NCBI GenBank assembly: GCA_009773565.1
Contig: WSXY01000010.1
Span: 1-64,000 of the forward strand
DNA: 64,000 nucleotides
Source of the DNA: Actinomycetota bacterium
Lineage (GTDB): Bacteria; Actinomycetota; Coriobacteriia; Anaerosomatales; Anaerosomataceae
Direction: 5' to 3'
The position numbers and the translations under genes were made by a program. Every line of letters begins with the position of its first letter. Positions within the stretch are counted from its first letter, which is position 1. The notes under the pieces were generated by a model. It ran no database searches. It was not told where the DNA came from and saw nothing but the letters and a program-made list of their open reading frames with translations. Below, piece by piece: positions 61,530 through 64,000 of this stretch.

Positions 61530-61895
61530 TCAGCGCGCAACAGCATCGAGTCCGCCACTCCGCACACCCCCAACTCGAACCGTCACTGCGTTGGGAACGC
61601 ACACGATGGCCGCTCCGGCATGAGACACCTGGCCCACCTGGACACACAACTCGTCCGGGCATACCGCGTCTCTCACGGATACCGAACCGTCAACGACCTC
61701 AACAACCACGCTGCCGCGAAGACCGGCAACCTCAAGAACACGGTCGCTGCCCAGCGGAACCACCGTCTCGCCAGACGGCCCCTCGATGTAGGCGGACGAG
61801 GCACTCGCATAGCCAGACGCCACCATCGTCGCAGGCCCGATAAGGAGCGCGAGCACGGCGATCACGATGATGAGGATGCGGTCAGCGTGTGTCAC
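61530..61895 (-). CDS. NusG domain II-containing exported protein
   Basis: A 121-residue protein with an N-terminal span (ILIIVIAVLALLIGPATMVA) and a NusG_II beta domain. VDGSVSVRDAVCPDELCVQV and AAIVCVPNAVTVRVGG are typical, including conserved Cys residues. Such proteins commonly sit beside rnf or Gx transporter genes; their role is unknown. It lies 3 bp after rnfB. Confidence 0.88.
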   Translation of the reverse strand: MTHADRILIIVIAVLALLIGPATMVASGYASASSAYIEGPSGETVVPLGSDRVLEVAGLRGSVVVEVVDGSVSVRDAVCPDELCVQVGQVSHAGAAIVCVPNAVTVRVGGVRSGGLDAVAR

Positions 61896-61898
61896 GGC

Positions 61899-62798
61899 TT
61901 ACTCGCTCACACTCGCAGTCGCGACGACTGACACGAAGCCCGGAGCATCCTTGCCAAGACCATCCGCGGACGCTGACGAAACGGTCGTGGAGACCAGCAC
62001 GTCAATGCAGTTCTGTGGGCACACCGATACACACGTCCCACAGCCGGTGCACTTCTCGTAATCAACGACAGCGAGAAGATCCGTAACGTGAATGGCGTCG
62101 GCCGGGCACTCCTTCTCGCACTTCTTGCAGGCGATGCAGCACATCGAGCAGCCTGCCTTGCGGGCCTTGGGCTTGTCATGTGCGCAGCAGCGGACGACCA
62201 CCGGAGCCGCATCGGGCAGGAGCTCGAGAAGTGAGATCTGGCCGCGTGGGCATTCGCGCACGCAGATACCGCAACCGGTGCACTTGACGACGTCGATCAC
62301 CGGCAGACCGCGAGCGTCCATCTCGATAGCGCCAAAGGGGCAGGCGCGCAGACAATCACCAAAACCGATGCATCCCGTGGTGCAGACGAGCGGTCCACCT
62401 GCCATGCGCGACACACCATTGCACGACTGGATCCCGCCGTACTCATATGCACGAACCGCGTTGCTACCGCCCCCACAGTGGCGGACGGAGATGACGGCAA
62501 CGACCTCGCATGAATTGGACCCTATGAGGCCGGCGACAACTTCGGCAACGCTTTGCCCACCGGCAACGCACGCGGTCGCGGGCAGTGTACCAGCCACGAT
62601 CGCCTCGGCAACGGCGAAGCACGACGGATTGCCGCACGCGCCGCAGTTTGCCCCGGGCAGTGCTGACGCAACCGACTCCACGAGCGGGTCGACCTCGACA
62701 TGGAACTTGCGCGCTGCGACAGCGAGCATCGCAGCCGCTATGACCCCGAGGGATGCCAGGGCACCCACTGCTTTAAGTATCGAAACCAGCATCGACAT
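61899..62798 (-). CDS. rnfB: Rnf complex subunit RnfB
   Basis: A 299-residue ferredoxin-like subunit that takes electrons from ferredoxin into the ion-pumping Rnf complex. One N-terminal span precedes the 4Fe-4S motif ALPGANCGACGNPSCFAVAE. Several CxxCxxCxxxC clusters follow: CTTGCIGFGDCLRACP, CTGCGICVRECP, CIACKKCEKECP and CTGCGTCVSVCP. A C-terminal tail follows the last cluster. ATG 62798 lies 4 bp after rnfA. Confidence 0.96.
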   Translation of the reverse strand: MSMLVSILKAVGALASLGVIAAAMLAVAARKFHVEVDPLVESVASALPGANCGACGNPSCFAVAEAIVAGTLPATACVAGGQSVAEVVAGLIGSNSCEVVAVISVRHCGGGSNAVRAYEYGGIQSCNGVSRMAGGPLVCTTGCIGFGDCLRACPFGAIEMDARGLPVIDVVKCTGCGICVRECPRGQISLLELLPDAAPVVVRCCAHDKPKARKAGCSMCCIACKKCEKECPADAIHVTDLLAVVDYEKCTGCGTCVSVCPQNCIDVLVSTTVSSASADGLGKDAPGFVSVVATASVSE

Positions 62799-62802
62799 CC
62801 CC

Positions 62803-63423
62803 CTACAGCCCGAACCAGCCGGCGAGTCCAACATATGCGAGCGACAGAAGTCCCGCCGTGATGAACGACATCGGGGTTCCCTTGAGCGCGCGCGGCACGG
62901 GTGCGATATCGAGACGCTCCCGAAGCGCTGTGAACGCTATGAGCGCGAAGCCGTAGCCAACGGACACCCCGAGGGTGTACACGAGCGCTTCGCCGATCGT
63001 GTAGTTGTATGCCATCGCCATCTTGAAGAAGCCCGGCTTCGCGACTTCTGTCGCAGCGGCCAGAACGGCGCAGTTGGTCGTGATGAGCGGAAGGTAAATG
63101 CCCATCGACCGGTAGAGCACCGGGCTGTACTTGCGCAAGTACATCTCAACGAACTGAACGAGTGCAGCGATGATGAGGATGAACGCCGGAATGTAGAGGA
63201 ATTCCCCGACACCGAGCGGCACGAGCAGGAACATCCAGACCAGCCAGGTCGTCGTGCTCGCCATCATCATGACGAAGACAACGGCCGCGCTCATTCCGAT
63301 GGCAGTGTGCATGCTATTCGAGATACCAAAGAACGAGCACAGCGCGATAAACCTGGTCAGAAGGATATTGTTGATCAGCGCGGCGCCGATAAAGAGCAGC
63401 ATGTAGTGACTCAGCATCGACAT
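62803..63423 (-). CDS. rnfA: Rnf complex subunit RnfA
   Basis: A 206-residue integral membrane subunit with six spans. LLFIGAALINNILLTRFIAL and GIYLPLITTNCAVLA, with the conserved Cys that helps bind the intramembrane cluster, identify it. It starts 1 bp after the rnfE stop. Confidence 0.96.
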   Translation of the reverse strand: MSMLSHYMLLFIGAALINNILLTRFIALCSFFGISNSMHTAIGMSAAVVFVMMMASTTTWLVWMFLLVPLGVGEFLYIPAFILIIAALVQFVEMYLRKYSPVLYRSMGIYLPLITTNCAVLAAATEVAKPGFFKMAMAYNYTIGEALVYTLGVSVGYGFALIAFTALRERLDIAPVPRALKGTPMSFITAGLLSLAYVGLAGWFGL

Positions 63424-63424
63424 G

Positions 63425-64000
63425 TCAGGCCGCCTTTCGGGCAGCGGAGCGTTCGCTCAGCCAACGCATGAAGGCAACGATGAAACCGAACAGGATGAAG
63501 GCTCCGGGAAACATCATCAGTATCGTTGGCGGTGCGTAACCCGCAGGCATCTTGAGGATTGCCGTGCCGAAGAACTCGATCTTCCCCGAGCCGAAGAACT
63601 CGCGAAGAAACGCCAGGCCGACGAGCACGATGGAGAACCCGGTGCCCATGCCGAAACCGTCAGCGATCGAAAGCCACACGGTGTTGTGATACGCAAAGGC
63701 CTCGGCGCGACCGAGAATGATGCAGTTGACCACGATGAGCGGAATCCAGATTCCAAGCACCGCGTAGATCGGCGGGAAGAACGCCTTCATGAACAGGTCG
63801 ACGATGGTCACAAACCCGGCGATGATGACGATGAAGATCGGGATGCGGACCTCATCGGGAATCACCTTGCGAAACATCGCGATGAGGGTATTGCTCATCA
63901 CGAGCACGAAGATGACCGCGATGCCCATGAAGAGCGACCCCTGCACCTGCGTTGACACGGCGAGCGTAGCGCACAGACCGATCATGAGGATGGTAAGCGG
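63425..64000 (-). CDS. rnfE: Rnf complex subunit RnfE, 5' end outside the window
   Basis: The C-terminal ~191 residues of a six-span subunit homologous to RnfA. VRIPIFIVIIAGFVTIVDLF and LGIWIPLIVVNCIILGRAEA are diagnostic. The frame is open to base 64000, so the start lies beyond. It is followed by rnfA and rnfB, so rnfC, rnfD and rnfG are expected upstream outside the window. Confidence 0.94.
   Translation of the reverse strand, partial: PLTILMIGLCATLAVSTQVQGSLFMGIAVIFVLVMSNTLIAMFRKVIPDEVRIPIFIVIIAGFVTIVDLFMKAFFPPIYAVLGIWIPLIVVNCIILGRAEAFAYHNTVWLSIADGFGMGTGFSIVLVGLAFLREFFGSGKIEFFGTAILKMPAGYAPPTILMMFPGAFILFGFIVAFMRWLSERSAARKAA

Overview
The window is GC-rich and gene-dense, and almost everything is transcribed from the minus strand. 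Only padR, a UbiB-like kinase gene and rpsT lie on the plus strand. The gene set suggests an anaerobic actinobacterium of the Coriobacteriia/OPB41 (Anaerosomatales-like) type: Rnf complex genes, a tungsten-type aldehyde:ferredoxin oxidoreductase, pyruvate phosphate dikinase with its regulatory kinase, an HrcA/CIRCE-controlled dnaJ, and the run lepA-hemW-hrcA-dnaJ-rsmE-mtaB-phoH-HD-ybeY-dgkA-corC-cdd-era-deoC-recO-glyQS-PDRP-ppdK-dgt. The lineage is an inference from gene content and order; no rRNA is present.

Layout. 1-910 is degenerate DNA with tandem repeats and a broken winged-helix gene. 911-3900 is an AOR cluster: oxidoreductase, MoaD-like sulfur carrier and ThiF-like activating enzyme, with a structured leader, an intrinsic terminator and minisatellite-like repeats. 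3967-12079 carries dgt, a small membrane protein, ppdK, PDRP and glyS/glyQ. 12151-13010 is an AbrB/PIN toxin-antitoxin pair with an iteron-like operator. 13026-24989 is the recO-to-hrcA housekeeping block, ending at a perfect CIRCE. 25052-27087 is a small accessory block (AAA/DUF4143 ATPase and an RHH/PIN toxin-antitoxin pair). 27216-29537 is a padR-ubiB pair. 29585-33977 holds hemW, lepA, rpsT and holA. 33829-40687 holds comEC, comEA, a Cys-rich membrane protein, leuS and a chagasin-like lipoprotein. tRNA-Ala(GGC) is at 40787-40862. 40947-48436 holds a DMT transporter, rsfS, a degenerate LCP protein, yqeK, nadD, proA, proB and obg. 48563-53560 holds rpmA, rplU, rng and two radical-SAM-associated genes. 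53553-60084 holds a DUF697-like gene and the rod-shape genes rodA, mrdA, mreD, mreC and mreB. 60305-64000 holds radC, a Gx transporter, a NusG-domain-II protein, and rnfB, rnfA and partial rnfE.

How the genes work together. Many neighbours overlap by 4 or 8 bases (ATGA or GTGA junctions), so most of the window is probably a few long, translationally coupled operons. The metabolic genes (AOR, PPDK/PDRP, Rnf) fit ferredoxin-based anaerobic energy metabolism. The rest covers translation, cell shape, DNA uptake and GTPase-linked ribosome assembly.

I found no prophage, insertion sequence, CRISPR array or obvious new multi-gene system. The most interesting signals are regulatory: a folded leader before the AOR gene, distinct tandem repeats clustered in the first 2 kb (one translated into the ThiF-like protein), several clear operator arrays at accessory genes, an rpsT terminator inside the convergent holA gene, a hairpin covering the comEA ribosome binding site, and a histone-like tail on ribosomal protein L21.
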